Below, piece by piece: positions 1 to 9,320 of a stretch of DNA of 64,000 nt (the stretch's first letter is position 1; each line of letters opens with the position of its first letter). Position numbers and translations under genes: made by a program. The notes under the pieces are model-generated. The model ran no database searches and was not told the origin of the DNA. It saw only the letters and a program-made list of their open reading frames with translations. The DNA lies in NCBI RefSeq assembly GCF_902774605.1, contig NZ_CACYJE010000001.1:23331-87330 (forward strand), read 5' to 3'. This DNA is from an uncultured Methanobrevibacter sp. GTDB lineage: Archaea; Methanobacteriota; Methanobacteria; Methanobacteriales; Methanobacteriaceae.

Positions 1-357
1 CATGTTCAATATACCGATGATTATTCCGTCTTCTTTAAGGATTTCATCAACAACGGTTGCATTGTAGCTTCCATAATAGTCTTCCAGGGTTTTGGAAGCT
101 GCGGAAATGATTAAGTCTTCAACATTAATGTTTGCTTTTATACCAAATACCAGTCCAGCTAAAGCGCCGACATCTTCGCCGTTTGCGATTTTCTCATCAA
201 TAGCTTCTGCTTGTTTTAATGCATTTTCATAGTTCAATTCAATGAATGCATTAATCTCATCGTTATTTTCATCGATGACTTTAATGAAGCTTTCCACATT
301 CTCTTTAGCAGTCATTTCTCCATTTTTAATGGAGTTTAATTTTTCAATAACGTTCAT
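1..357 (-). CDS. gatA: Glu-tRNA(Gln)/Asp-tRNA(Asn) amidotransferase subunit A, N-terminal part
   Basis: This is the first 119 codons of an amidase-family protein that runs off the left edge of the window. GatA is the glutaminase subunit of GatCAB, which amidates mischarged Glu-tRNA(Gln) and/or Asp-tRNA(Asn). The visible part opens with MNVIEKLNSIKNGEM and continues with AGLVFGIKANINVEDL, followed by ASKTLEDYYGSYNATVV; this matches the GatA stretch GIKDNI...SKxLxxFxxPYDATVV that carries the first catalytic Lys (here the K of GIKANI). The usual Asp after that Lys is Ala, which is a small deviation. The catalytic Ser residues lie outside the window. The ATG at 357 is the first start in frame. 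A GatCAB together with the AspRS at 36.3 kb fits the indirect Asn-tRNA route known in Methanobacteriales (inference). Confidence 0.85.
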   Translation of the reverse strand, partial: MNVIEKLNSIKNGEMTAKENVESFIKVIDENNDEINAFIELNYENALKQAEAIDEKIANGEDVGALAGLVFGIKANINVEDLIISAASKTLEDYYGSYNATVVDEILKEDGIIIGILNM

Positions 358-473
358 TAAAACACCTTAATAATCGTAAGTTATAATATTAATAGTTTAT
401 TTTTTAAGGTTTATAAAGTTGTTTTTTTTAATGGAAAAAAGATTGTTTTGAAAAAGTTGATGATCTGATTTTA

Positions 474-517
474 AAAAAAGAAAAAGTATAGGAGAAAATA
501 TTTTTCCCCTATTTGAT
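474..517 (-). terminator. Terminator after the adhesin-like gene
   Basis: Read on the minus strand, an imperfect stem (ATAGGGGAAAA paired with TTTTCTCCTAT) starts in the adhesin stop codon region and is followed by a long T-rich run (about 474-486). It would end transcription before gatA. Confidence 0.5.
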
Positions 518-3500
518 TGTTATTGTTACTTTCTTGGTTGTTGCCTTGTAGTAATTGTTGCCTTTGAATTTGATGGTGGCTTTGAATTTACCTTTTCTAG
601 ACAATTTCTTGATTTTAAACACGGCTTTACCTTTGGCATTTGTTTTTGCCTTGTAGGTTTTTCCTTTAACTTTTAAGGTAACTTTAACTTTCTTGATAGC
701 GTTCTTACCTGATTTTAAAGTTATTGTGTATTTTTTAACTTTTTTAGTCCTTTTAAAGGTTTTCTTCTTGGCTGTTATCTTTGATGCGGCTTTTTTGACA
801 ACCACTTTACCGGTATAACTTGAGTTAGCATAGGTGCCATCGCCTTTGAATACAATGTTTGCAGCGTATTCTTTAGGGTTCAATCCGTTGGTGGACAGTC
901 TGGCCACACCTTTTGAACTTGTTTTGACGACGCTTGTTTTGCCGTTGATTGTGATGCTGACACTTGCTGATTTCAATGGGTTTGCGTTTTCATCCTTGAG
1001 TATTACCATTAAGTTGCCGTTTCCATTGTAGGTTGTTGTCACTGATGGTGCGAATATAACGGTTTTTATTAATTCAGGTGCTGCTTCAACAGTTATCCTT
1101 TTTGCATTGGAAACCGCTCCGTAATTCTCATCACCTGAGTAGGATGTTTCGATCAAATGAGCACCAGGAGTTAAGTTATTCAAAGTAATGTTTGCAGTAC
1201 CGTTTACAACAGGAACAGTAGCTATTACTTCACCGTCAACCCTAACGGTCACGTTTCCGGTTGCATTTTCAGGCAATTTAACATCGATTGTTGCGTTGTC
1301 GCCTGCTTTGACATCAGGAATAGTGATGTTTGCTTTAGGAGATTCAGGCTTGTAGGCTCCGTTGAATTTGAAGGTCTTATTTGATGGGTTATAACCGCCA
1401 TTTCCTTCGAATTTGATTAATGCATCGCCGTTTGCAACGCATGGAATGTTGAAGTTACCGTTTTCATCAGTTGTTACATTAGCTTTAATATCTCCGATTT
1501 CATATGAAACGGTTGCATTGCTAACTGGTTTGCCTTCACTGTCAGTCAATGTTGCATTGATGCTTGAATCCTCATTAACGGATACAATATCTATTTTAGT
1601 ATTTTTGATTTCAACAGTTAAATTGACAGTTTGATTGTCAACAGTAGCTTCAGTTACATAAGTTGAATCTTCAGGACTGACTGGAATTGATATTTTATTT
1701 GCAATAGTGCCATTGCTGATTCCTAAAACCGCACCAGTAGCATTGATAGTGAATTCTCTAGCAGGTAAACTTCCTTCATAGTCGGTTAAATTTTCACCAT
1801 CGAAGGATTTAAATGCTAATTCAACACCATTGTTGCTTGGATTTAATGTTAATACTAGGTAGTTTTCAGGGTTTACTACTTCTGAGCTGATTTCTCTGAG
1901 TTTTAAAATATAATTGGAAAAGAAATAGGAAGTTCCAATGGTAGCATTCTTAAATGTAGCGTTGTTGCTTCCCCACCAGTTGTTGGAAACATCCATTTCA
2001 AGAGTTTTACCTGAAGCAATTCCTATTTTTGCAGTATCATTTGATAAAATAACAGAATTGTGTATTTCTACAGACAAGCTACCTGAGTTGAGAGCTGCAA
2101 TAATATATTCTACATTTTCAAATAAACATCCGTCAAATAATCTGTGGGAAGGAAATGTATTTCCGTCATTTCTTGTGTAGAATAAGCTTACTGCCTGTAA
2201 ATTTCTGAATGTTGAGTTATAGACCTCAATATCTCCAGGCATGATTGTATTACCTCCTCCCACAATGTTCCAGGAGTTAAGTCCACCAAATGCGTTTGGA
2301 GTGTATCTTGCGCCTTGATTTTCGAATGTGGTGTTGATAACTGTCACATGTTCACATGATCCGATTGCAAGACATGTAAATGAATTTTGTGGTTGGTTAA
2401 AACTATGAGGTAATTCATCAATGGTTCTGTTAGTAACGGTGAGAATAGAGTTTTCTATTGTAATGTTACCGTATTGACCACCAAATGCACCGATAGCCAC
2501 TAAATCCATATTATTATAATAACAACTTATACTGTCAATTACTTTTGAATTTTTCATGTATAATGTGCCCTGATTTGCAATAGTGGATAATCTGCCTGCA
2601 TGGTTTGCTTCGAATGTTGTATTGTCGATTATTAAAACACCATCGTTGTAAATTGCTCCACCGTAATATATATTTGTGGATACGTATACATTACCGTTAT
2701 CGAAGAAGTAGGAATTGTTTATAGTTAAAGTACCTGCGGTATTGATAGCTCCACCGTAGTTACCTTGTCCGTTTATGAATATTACATTGTCAATTTCAAC
2801 ATTTGCACCTTTTTCAACATAAATTGCAGATTGGCTAATACGAGCAGCTCTATTTAAGGTTACATTAGCTAATGTTAATTTAGAATTACCTGGCAAAGCG
2901 GTAATGAAGTAATCAGCTTCACTGTCTGAGATATTTACTTTATCTGCATCTTCACCGACAAGCAATACGTAAACAGTTGTTGGAATTCTTAAATTGGTAT
3001 TTAATTCACCAGTGTAATTGCCTTCTAAAACATGAACAGTAATGTTTGTGGATTTTGCATAACCTTCACTTAATGCTTTAGAAATGGATTTGAATGGATT
3101 GTTTTCACTACCGTTACCTTTTTCATCATCACCAAGGCTGTCAGATACATATAACTCAATGCTGTCTAAGGCATCAGCAATGTTTGTAGATATGACGCCA
3201 TTTACGTAAGTATCGTTTTCGGTTGCATATTCATAAATGCTTGTGAATTGATAGTCTTTATCGTTTTTAAATCCGACATATTCCCAGGTTGCATTTTGAT
3301 TGATTAAATCGGCCTTGCCGATTACATCACCGTCAAGGTAGAAGGTTACTTGACCTCCTCCAATGATTGCACCTGATGGATGGGTTACTGTTACGGTTAG
3401 GATATCGGATAATTCGGTTACATTTTTGCTGTTTGCAGTAATTGTTAAATCATTTAAGTTTGCAAATGCATTGTTTCCTGCACTAGGAGCTATGAATATG

Positions 3501-5869
3501 TCATTTCCACAAGATGCAGTATTATTTTTGAAGATGACATCTTCAATAATCATTTCACATACCTGACCGTTTTTGGAATGGTATAATAAGTATATTGCAC
3601 CACCATTGCCTGCTGCAGTGTTGTTGATGAATTTTCCGCCTTTGATTTTAGCGCCGGTAGTTGCTAATCCTGCACAGTTTCTGGATGCACTATTGTTGAT
3701 GAAGGTAATGTTTTCCACTATAATTTCTGTAGCCATATTGCCGTTGCTTCTGTATTGGGCAACATAACTTGGAACTTTATTATTAATGAACTTGTCATTG
3801 ATTGAAGTAATGTAATTACCGGTTGCATATGCAATGTTTGATGCAGTTCCTGTTACTGTATTTGAATCAAAAGTGTTATTAATACTTATTAAGTCACATT
3901 GAGCGTAATATGCTGCACCACCGGAATAACCATCGATTGTGTTGCCTTTAAAGGTATTGTTTTCTAAACGAACTTTAAAACCGTTACTGTTTGATAACCA
4001 GAGTAAACCGGTTGAGGTTTTACCATTACAGTTTTCAATCACTGAATTGGTTAAAACTAAATTATAAGCGTTGATTGCCTGAGTGGTTCCGTTAATTATT
4101 TTTAAGTTATCAATGTAAGCTCCATTATTAGGTGATTGAGAACGGATTGTGCTGGAGTTTATTACAATATTATCTTTCATTGTTAAAGCGTATGCATCCA
4201 CTGGGCAGCCGTCACAGTTGATTAAGGTTAAGTTAACCAATTCGATTTCAACTTGTTGGCCGAATTTGAATATGTTTATTGCCTCTGTATCCCATCCACT
4301 TCCTTTACTTGCATGTTCAGCATCGATGATGACGTTTCCATAGGATTCGCCGATAATTGTGACTTTTCCAACATGTGAATATGATAAATCCCTGTTCTTG
4401 GATCCTTTGTATATGCCGTTTTCAATGTGTACTCTTAAATCTACAGTAGCTCCAGTACCATAATCCAAAGCTTTTTTAAGTGTTAGGAACGGATTGGTTT
4501 CGCTACCGTCACCAGTATCATCGTTTCCTTCACTTGAAACCCATACGTCTATAGGGGTGTGATCAAAGTTCACTGTTGCACTGCCGTTTATTACAGTTAC
4601 ATTGAAGTGATTGGTATTGTCATAGGCCTGTGTACCGGATATTGTGTGTTCACCGTTTTCCAATAATTTTTTCATCGGCAGGGTTGCAACGCCGGTTGCA
4701 TCGGATTTTGCTGTGCCGACTTTTTCATCGTCAATGTAGAAGATGATTCTTGCACCGTAAACCTTATTTCCCATATCATCTGTCACATTTGCTTTTAAAT
4801 CAAAACTGGTTCCGTCAATATTCAAACTTTCAAATTCAACTCTTGCGTTGAAGTCAGTTGATGAATAAAGCGGTGTTGTTCTTGTTGTACAGTTGATGAA
4901 TTCATTTCCTTCAAGGTATGCGTTTTGGAAATATATGATTCCTCCGCTTTGACCGGTGTATGTGCAGTTTATGAAAGTGTTGTCAGTGATATTTGCAATT
5001 TTGTCTCCATTATTATACATTACAAATAATGCTGCTGCACTGTATGAGTTGGTCAGGTTCTTAAAGGTGTTTTGTCTAATGACTGAATTGCCATATTCTA
5101 TATATACTGATGGAGCATATGCATATTGGGATGTTGCAGTGCTGCTTTCGAATATATTGTTTATTAAGGTTGCTAGACCATAATTTGAGTAGTATATATC
5201 CGCATACTGGTTTCCAGTGTTTTTGTAGAATTTAGAATTTGTGACTGTCAGGTCAGCATTTTCACAATCCACTGCCGCCCTATTGGTAACATAATTTTCT
5301 TCAAATACACAGTTGTCAATTGTTAATTTTCCATTTGACCGTATCGCTGAACCGATATCGCCTTTAGCATGTGTGAAAGTTATGTTTATAAATGTCACTA
5401 TTGAATTGGCTCCTATTGATTTGAAAATTGGTGATGTGTTGTTACCGTCAATGATTGTTCCGCCATTCAAATCCCCGATGAATGTGAGGGATCCGCTATT
5501 GCTTTTATGGTTTAGGTTAATCTGCAAGTTTGTATTGTTTACATCTGAGTAAGTTCCACTACCTAAATAAATAACGGCTTTATCGGATGCGTTAACATCG
5601 CTGATTGCCTTAGTTATTGTTTTATATGGACTTGCTTCACTTCCCGCTCCGGTATCTGAGCCTTCTGCAGTTTCAACATATATGGTTTTGTTATATGCTG
5701 TTGAAGCGTCGTCACTTAGTTTTGAATCGTCATTACTTTCTAATTCTATTGCATCGTCTTGACTTGCTGATGTTGCATCATCAGTCACATTATCTTGAGC
5801 GCTCACAGCTCCCAATGATAATATGGTCAGCAATACAATTGTTATTAATAAAGTTTTTTTAAATTTCAA
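509..5869 (-). CDS. Large adhesin-like surface protein with three beta-helix modules
   Basis: A 1786-residue exported protein of the Methanobrevibacter adhesin-like type, expected to sit on the pseudomurein wall and contact neighbours or the host (role inferred). Residues 1-25 form a signal peptide ending AVSAQ. Three parallel beta-helix modules follow, each opening with a related Asp/Gly-rich strand (G-D-GSExxPF/Y) near residues 64, 443 and 908. They contain many NxTFxxN and GGAIY-type rungs typical of polymorphic outer membrane repeats. Ig-like modules occupy about 1450-1690, and a very basic Lys-rich C-terminal domain of ~95 residues begins near 1693. That domain is shared with both adhesins at 22-32 kb. 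There is no sortase motif or C-terminal membrane helix, so the basic domain is a candidate wall anchor. The start codon is TTG, preceded by GAGAGGT. Confidence 0.85.
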   Translation of the reverse strand: MKFKKTLLITIVLLTILSLGAVSAQDNVTDDATSASQDDAIELESNDDSKLSDDASTAYNKTIYVETAEGSDTGAGSEASPYKTITKAISDVNASDKAVIYLGSGTYSDVNNTNLQINLNHKSNSGSLTFIGDLNGGTIIDGNNTSPIFKSIGANSIVTFINITFTHAKGDIGSAIRSNGKLTIDNCVFEENYVTNRAAVDCENADLTVTNSKFYKNTGNQYADIYYSNYGLATLINNIFESSTATSQYAYAPSVYIEYGNSVIRQNTFKNLTNSYSAAALFVMYNNGDKIANITDNTFINCTYTGQSGGIIYFQNAYLEGNEFINCTTRTTPLYSSTDFNARVEFESLNIDGTSFDLKANVTDDMGNKVYGARIIFYIDDEKVGTAKSDATGVATLPMKKLLENGEHTISGTQAYDNTNHFNVTVINGSATVNFDHTPIDVWVSSEGNDDTGDGSETNPFLTLKKALDYGTGATVDLRVHIENGIYKGSKNRDLSYSHVGKVTIIGESYGNVIIDAEHASKGSGWDTEAINIFKFGQQVEIELVNLTLINCDGCPVDAYALTMKDNIVINSSTIRSQSPNNGAYIDNLKIINGTTQAINAYNLVLTNSVIENCNGKTSTGLLWLSNSNGFKVRLENNTFKGNTIDGYSGGAAYYAQCDLISINNTFDSNTVTGTASNIAYATGNYITSINDKFINNKVPSYVAQYRSNGNMATEIIVENITFINNSASRNCAGLATTGAKIKGGKFINNTAAGNGGAIYLLYHSKNGQVCEMIIEDVIFKNNTASCGNDIFIAPSAGNNAFANLNDLTITANSKNVTELSDILTVTVTHPSGAIIGGGQVTFYLDGDVIGKADLINQNATWEYVGFKNDKDYQFTSIYEYATENDTYVNGVISTNIADALDSIELYVSDSLGDDEKGNGSENNPFKSISKALSEGYAKSTNITVHVLEGNYTGELNTNLRIPTTVYVLLVGEDADKVNISDSEADYFITALPGNSKLTLANVTLNRAARISQSAIYVEKGANVEIDNVIFINGQGNYGGAINTAGTLTINNSYFFDNGNVYVSTNIYYGGAIYNDGVLIIDNTTFEANHAGRLSTIANQGTLYMKNSKVIDSISCYYNNMDLVAIGAFGGQYGNITIENSILTVTNRTIDELPHSFNQPQNSFTCLAIGSCEHVTVINTTFENQGARYTPNAFGGLNSWNIVGGGNTIMPGDIEVYNSTFRNLQAVSLFYTRNDGNTFPSHRLFDGCLFENVEYIIAALNSGSLSVEIHNSVILSNDTAKIGIASGKTLEMDVSNNWWGSNNATFKNATIGTSYFFSNYILKLREISSEVVNPENYLVLTLNPSNNGVELAFKSFDGENLTDYEGSLPAREFTINATGAVLGISNGTIANKISIPVSPEDSTYVTEATVDNQTVNLTVEIKNTKIDIVSVNEDSSINATLTDSEGKPVSNATVSYEIGDIKANVTTDENGNFNIPCVANGDALIKFEGNGGYNPSNKTFKFNGAYKPESPKANITIPDVKAGDNATIDVKLPENATGNVTVRVDGEVIATVPVVNGTANITLNNLTPGAHLIETSYSGDENYGAVSNAKRITVEAAPELIKTVIFAPSVTTTYNGNGNLMVILKDENANPLKSASVSITINGKTSVVKTSSKGVARLSTNGLNPKEYAANIVFKGDGTYANSSYTGKVVVKKAASKITAKKKTFKRTKKVKKYTITLKSGKNAIKKVKVTLKVKGKTYKAKTNAKGKAVFKIKKLSRKGKFKATIKFKGNNYYKATTKKVTITIK

Positions 5870-6143
5870 TAGTTTCGACCTCTCTTGATTTTCGTAATCA
5901 ATTAAAATTTGAATACATTTGTAACTTTGTTTAAAATATTATATAATATTTTTTTCATTTCTCTTAAAAAGAACAATCATTCGGTTGTTTTTTTGAATTT
6001 TATTTATTTATTGCCTGTTTTTGTTTTGAAAAATCGAATAAGCACCATGAGTCCTCGTAGAGTTTTTTCAAAAATCGTTAAGTATAATGATTGTGAGAGT
6101 CTAAATTATAATATTTAAGATTATTTCATGGTGGATGATTATT

Positions 6144-6938
6144 ATGAGAAAAGCGGTTGTATTTGATAACTCCGGAACATTGATTGAAAGGTATAGGGTA
6201 ATTAAGGATGTTGTCAACGGTAACATTTTCACAGACATCAATTCCCTAGATTTGATTGATCAGGCTGATGCGCTGGCTTTGGTTGTGCTTCAATTCAACA
6301 CCAATAAGCTATTGAAGTTGGATGAGGACACCTTGATTTCAGATGTTATTAAACAGTTCAATATTGATTTCGACATCAGCTTTTCAACAAAGCAGGTTTC
6401 AAAATCTGAAGTAAAGGAGATTCTTTACAATGAGACATCATCAACCATTGCAGACATCACCGATGGATTTGGGATACTGAGGGAAAAGATCCCCCACATG
6501 GAACTGTGCAACGGGTCAGCTCTCATCGTTGATATGGACTTGGGCGTTGTGGCATACACAATCACTTCAGCGGGCAAGTTCTTCCCCCGCGTGTTTGAAA
6601 CTGTTGAAACGTTGAAATCACGCGGCATGGAGATTTATATCGCTTCAGGAGACCGTAAGGGTGCCATTAATAGGTTAGCTAACATGCTTGATATTCCAGA
6701 GGACAATGCCTACGGCTCAGTCTCCACCCGTGAAAAGTGTGAAGTGGTGTCCATCCTGCAGGATGCCGGTTTTAAGGTAATGATGGTCGGCGACGGGTTG
6801 AATGATCTTTTGGCATTCAAAAAGGCTGATGTGAGTGTCTTGACCATTGAGCAGCAGGAGGAGGTTTCCCCTAAGATGATGGATAAGACCGATTATGTTA
6901 TTGAGGATATTTTTGAAGTAACTGAGATTGACTTTTAA
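6144..6938 (+). CDS. HAD-family hydrolase, P-type-ATPase-like phosphatase domain
   Basis: A 264-residue haloacid dehalogenase-superfamily protein. Motif I is VVFDNSGTLIE, with the nucleophile Asp but Asn-Ser where phosphatases normally have a second Asp; this resembles the DKTGT motif of P-type ATPases more than the DxDGT of ordinary phosphatases. Motif II is in IYIASGDRK, the motif III Lys is in STREKCEVV, and motif IV is MVGDGLNDLLAF. Soluble archaeal proteins of this kind are annotated as HAD phosphatases of unknown substrate. An ATG at 6135 is in frame, but the GGTGG at 6130-6134 is spaced correctly only for the ATG at 6144, which I chose. The gene is isolated: the adhesin diverges from it upstream and a heptamer repeat cluster follows it. 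Confidence 0.75.
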   Translation: MRKAVVFDNSGTLIERYRVIKDVVNGNIFTDINSLDLIDQADALALVVLQFNTNKLLKLDEDTLISDVIKQFNIDFDISFSTKQVSKSEVKEILYNETSSTIADITDGFGILREKIPHMELCNGSALIVDMDLGVVAYTITSAGKFFPRVFETVETLKSRGMEIYIASGDRKGAINRLANMLDIPEDNAYGSVSTREKCEVVSILQDAGFKVMMVGDGLNDLLAFKKADVSVLTIEQQEEVSPKMMDKTDYVIEDIFEVTEIDF

Positions 6939-6966
6939 TAGCTATTTTTTTTTTGTTTTGATTTTT

Positions 6967-7099
6967 CACTTATAACTTATAAGTGACTGTTATTTTTTTA
7001 TAAGTTATAAGTTATAACTTATGGCCTTAATGATATGATGATAAGTTATAAGTTATAAGTAAGTATTAATGAAAAAATAAATGAGAAGTTATAAGTTAT
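6967..7099. repeat. AA(C/G)TTAT heptamer cluster
   Basis: Thirteen or so copies or near copies of the heptamer AA(C/G)TTAT lie between the HAD gene and the convergent isomerase gene. The first eight units (6967-7022) are in one 7-bp register and include two palindromes: CACTTATAA-C-TTATAAGTG at 6967-6985 and ATAAGTTATAACTTAT at 7007-7022. Three more units lie at 7043-7063 and two at 7086-7099. The last two provide the stop codon of the isomerase gene (AAC TTA TAA on the minus strand). The same heptamer makes up the array in front of parA at 18.6-18.9 kb. Confidence 0.9.
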
Positions 7100-7802
7100 C
7101 AATGACTTTCTTGCTTTTAAGGATATTGTCAAAGTTGTTCAATTCAATGATGGCGGTATCAATCCTTTTAAGCAGATTCAGGTCCAGTGTGCCGTCACCC
7201 AATGGGATGTGGGAATCCTTAACCCCGTCGTTATCGTTAAGGTGGCAGTAACTTATGTTTTTAAGCGATAGCATTTCCTCAAGGTTTCCGCAGGTGTTCC
7301 CGTGGCCGGTGTCAATGGTCAGGCTGCATCCGGTGGCCTCCTGTATCATCTCGATTTCCTCGACAGTGTTTCCCAGAAACTTCTGCCTCATGGGCATGTT
7401 TTCAACTGATATCTCCACGTTGGTGTTGTCGATGATTTCCCCTATGCTTTCTATTGCCATCTCCAATGCCCATTTTCTAAGGTGTGGCTCATTGCGACCT
7501 ATTATCCCAGGATGCACGGTTATGGTGTTGGCTCCTATTTTTTCAGCGTATTGTCCGCAGTGTATCATTTGCCTTACGCTTTCGGCCCTTATCCCCTTGT
7601 TTATGCTTGCTATATTTATGTCCACGGTTGCCGCATGCATGCGAATGTCCAGTCCGCAGTCTATGAATGGGGTGTTGTCCTTATCGTATAATGGGTCTTC
7701 CGCCAGTATCTCGATTATTTCAAAGTCATGTTTTCTTGCCAGGTTGATGATGTCCTCGGTTGGTTCCATGAACAGCGCCAGTGTTGTAAATCCTAGTTTC
7801 AT
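7089..7802 (-). CDS. Sugar phosphate isomerase/epimerase family TIM-barrel protein
   Basis: A 237-residue protein of the xylose isomerase-like / AP endonuclease 2 superfamily. It starts MKLGFTTLALF. Metal-binding type motifs are visible: HAATVD and TVHPG early on, ISVENMP in the middle (Glu ligand), then TIDTGHGN and CHLNDNDG, the usual Asp/His and His ligands. Substrate cannot be told from sequence; the family covers sugar isomerases, epimerases and endonuclease IV, and at this length an isomerase is more likely than endonuclease IV. Its last codons and stop lie inside the AA(C/G)TTAT repeat cluster, so the C-terminus (VIDNL) may have been reshaped by that repeat. The gene is divergent from padR, with about 67 bp between starts. 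Confidence 0.7.
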   Translation of the reverse strand: MKLGFTTLALFMEPTEDIINLARKHDFEIIEILAEDPLYDKDNTPFIDCGLDIRMHAATVDINIASINKGIRAESVRQMIHCGQYAEKIGANTITVHPGIIGRNEPHLRKWALEMAIESIGEIIDNTNVEISVENMPMRQKFLGNTVEEIEMIQEATGCSLTIDTGHGNTCGNLEEMLSLKNISYCHLNDNDGVKDSHIPLGDGTLDLNLLKRIDTAIIELNNFDNILKSKKVIDNL

Positions 7803-7869
7803 ATTTAAATATTAGTAATGCCCATATAATAAATGTTAATATATATAAAATTTTGACATATGGTGAAAT

Positions 7870-8274
7870 ATGACAGAAGAAACGAATATTAATAAGACTC
7901 CCGAAAAGCTGATAAAGCACTTCACAAATGGAATAACCCATAACCTGATACTATGGATTATTTCAAAACAGACCATTCACGGTTACGGACTGATGAAGAA
8001 ATTGGACGAGTTCTTTAACTTCGAAAACTCCGAATGTGAATTCACTATCAACTCAAGCAAGGTATATCCAATACTTTCCAAGATGGAGAAGAAGGGATTG
8101 ATTGCAGGGGAGTGGAAAGTAAATGAAAACAATAAGCGAGTCAAGTACTATTCAATAACCGACGACGGAAGAATGGTTTTAAGCAATATCCAGAATCACA
8201 TTGGAAAGGTTTTAACCCATCCGGCCTGGGTCGATTACATTGAAGACATGACTGGCAAGGAGATTAACAAATGA
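7870..8274 (+). CDS. PadR-family transcriptional regulator
   Basis: A 134-residue winged-helix regulator. The region after residue 25 (LWIISKQTIHGYGLMKKLDEF) is the PadR recognition domain start. It continues with a segment like the usual SxVYPILSKMEKKGLI (here NSSKVYPILSKMEKKGLI) and a wing with YSITDDGR. PadR proteins usually repress the adjacent transporter genes. The stop codon overlaps the ATG of the ABC ATPase gene, so it is the first gene of a four-gene operon and probably autoregulates it. The inducer is unknown. A short AT-rich spacer (7803-7869) shared with the divergent isomerase holds the promoter. Confidence 0.85.
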   Translation: MTEETNINKTPEKLIKHFTNGITHNLILWIISKQTIHGYGLMKKLDEFFNFENSECEFTINSSKVYPILSKMEKKGLIAGEWKVNENNKRVKYYSITDDGRMVLSNIQNHIGKVLTHPAWVDYIEDMTGKEINK

Positions 8275-9320
8275 AAAACGCAATAGAAACCCATGACCTG
8301 ACAAAGGTCTACAGCAACAACTTCAAAGCCGTTAACTCCCTCAACCTAGAAATCCCCGACCAGACAATCTTCGGAATGCTCGGTCCCAACGGGGCGGGCA
8401 AGACCACAACAATCAAGATGCTCACCTGCCTGATACAGCCGACATCCGGTACCGCAACTGTCGGAGGATATGACGTTCAGAAAAACCCTGATGAGGTGCG
8501 AAACCTCCTGGGCATGGTGCCGCAGCAGGTCAGCCTCTACAAGGACCTGACCGTGATGGAGAACTCTCAATTGTGCGCCGACTACTATGGCGTTCCCCAT
8601 GACGAGCGTGACTCACGCATAGAGGATTTGATGGAGCTTGTGGACATCAAGTACGCCAAGGACAAGGTGGTTGGTCAGCTCTCTGGAGGCCAGAAGCAGA
8701 AGGCATCCCTTGTGGCAAGTCTCGTGCACAGGCCTGATATTCTATTTCTGGATGAGCCAACAATAGGATTGGACCCGACCACCAAGCGCACATTATGGGA
8801 TTTGATAAGGGAGCTCAACGACAGCGGACACACCATCATCCTATGCTCTCATGACATGCACGAGGTGGACATGCTGTGCGACAATGTAGGCATCATCAAC
8901 ACCGGCAACCTCGTGGCCTATGACACTCCACAGGGTTTGAAGGATGCTCTTTTGGAAAGCAACAGGCAGGAAATGACCGAAGCTTTAACTCAGATTTCAG
9001 AGGAAAACGAGGTTTCAACCTCAACCAAGGAGGACTTTGAAAACCTGAGCCTGAGGAAAATGTCAGTGCTCCTGAAGAACCAGGATGAAGGCATAATAAA
9101 TCAAATCAGACTGATAAATGATGTTAAAAGCATTGAAGTTGCAAGAAACGGCCGTATCAATTTAAGAATCGATGCCTTTGATGACATGGCCGTGCAGAAT
9201 GTATTGGATAAGATTTCACAATCCGGCGGAATCATCAAGTCAATCTACACTGAGGAACCGTCCCTTGAGGATGTGTTCATCAAGTCAACAGCGGAGGTGA
9301 ATGAGGATGATAGAGTTTAA
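8271..9320 (+). CDS. ABC transporter ATP-binding protein, drug-exporter (DrrA/CcmA) type
   Basis: A 349-residue ATPase subunit. Walker A is GPNGAGKTTT, the Q-loop is MVPQQVSLY, the signature is LSGGQKQKASL, Walker B is ILFLDEPTIGLD and the switch His is in CSHDMHEVD. A ~100-residue C-terminal extension after the nucleotide-binding domain matches the regulatory tail found in DrrA-like exporters. It pairs with the ABC-2 permease encoded next to it, with a 14-bp overlap to the preferred start of that gene. The substrate is unknown. GC content is visibly higher here than in the surrounding spacers, as for most housekeeping genes in the window. Confidence 0.9.
   Translation: MKNAIETHDLTKVYSNNFKAVNSLNLEIPDQTIFGMLGPNGAGKTTTIKMLTCLIQPTSGTATVGGYDVQKNPDEVRNLLGMVPQQVSLYKDLTVMENSQLCADYYGVPHDERDSRIEDLMELVDIKYAKDKVVGQLSGGQKQKASLVASLVHRPDILFLDEPTIGLDPTTKRTLWDLIRELNDSGHTIILCSHDMHEVDMLCDNVGIINTGNLVAYDTPQGLKDALLESNRQEMTEALTQISEENEVSTSTKEDFENLSLRKMSVLLKNQDEGIINQIRLINDVKSIEVARNGRINLRIDAFDDMAVQNVLDKISQSGGIIKSIYTEEPSLEDVFIKSTAEVNEDDRV

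Noticed and set aside
5958..5995. Terminator hairpin between the adhesin and HAD genes
   Set aside because: The stem is only about five pairs, and no upstream plus-strand gene would use it.
5909..6118. 69-codon plus-strand frame upstream of the HAD gene
   Set aside because: Low-complexity hydrophobic translation from AT-rich spacer with no ribosome binding site.
7255..7815. 186-codon plus-strand frame opposite the isomerase gene
   Set aside because: Antisense shadow of the TIM-barrel gene; the minus-strand protein has the family motifs.
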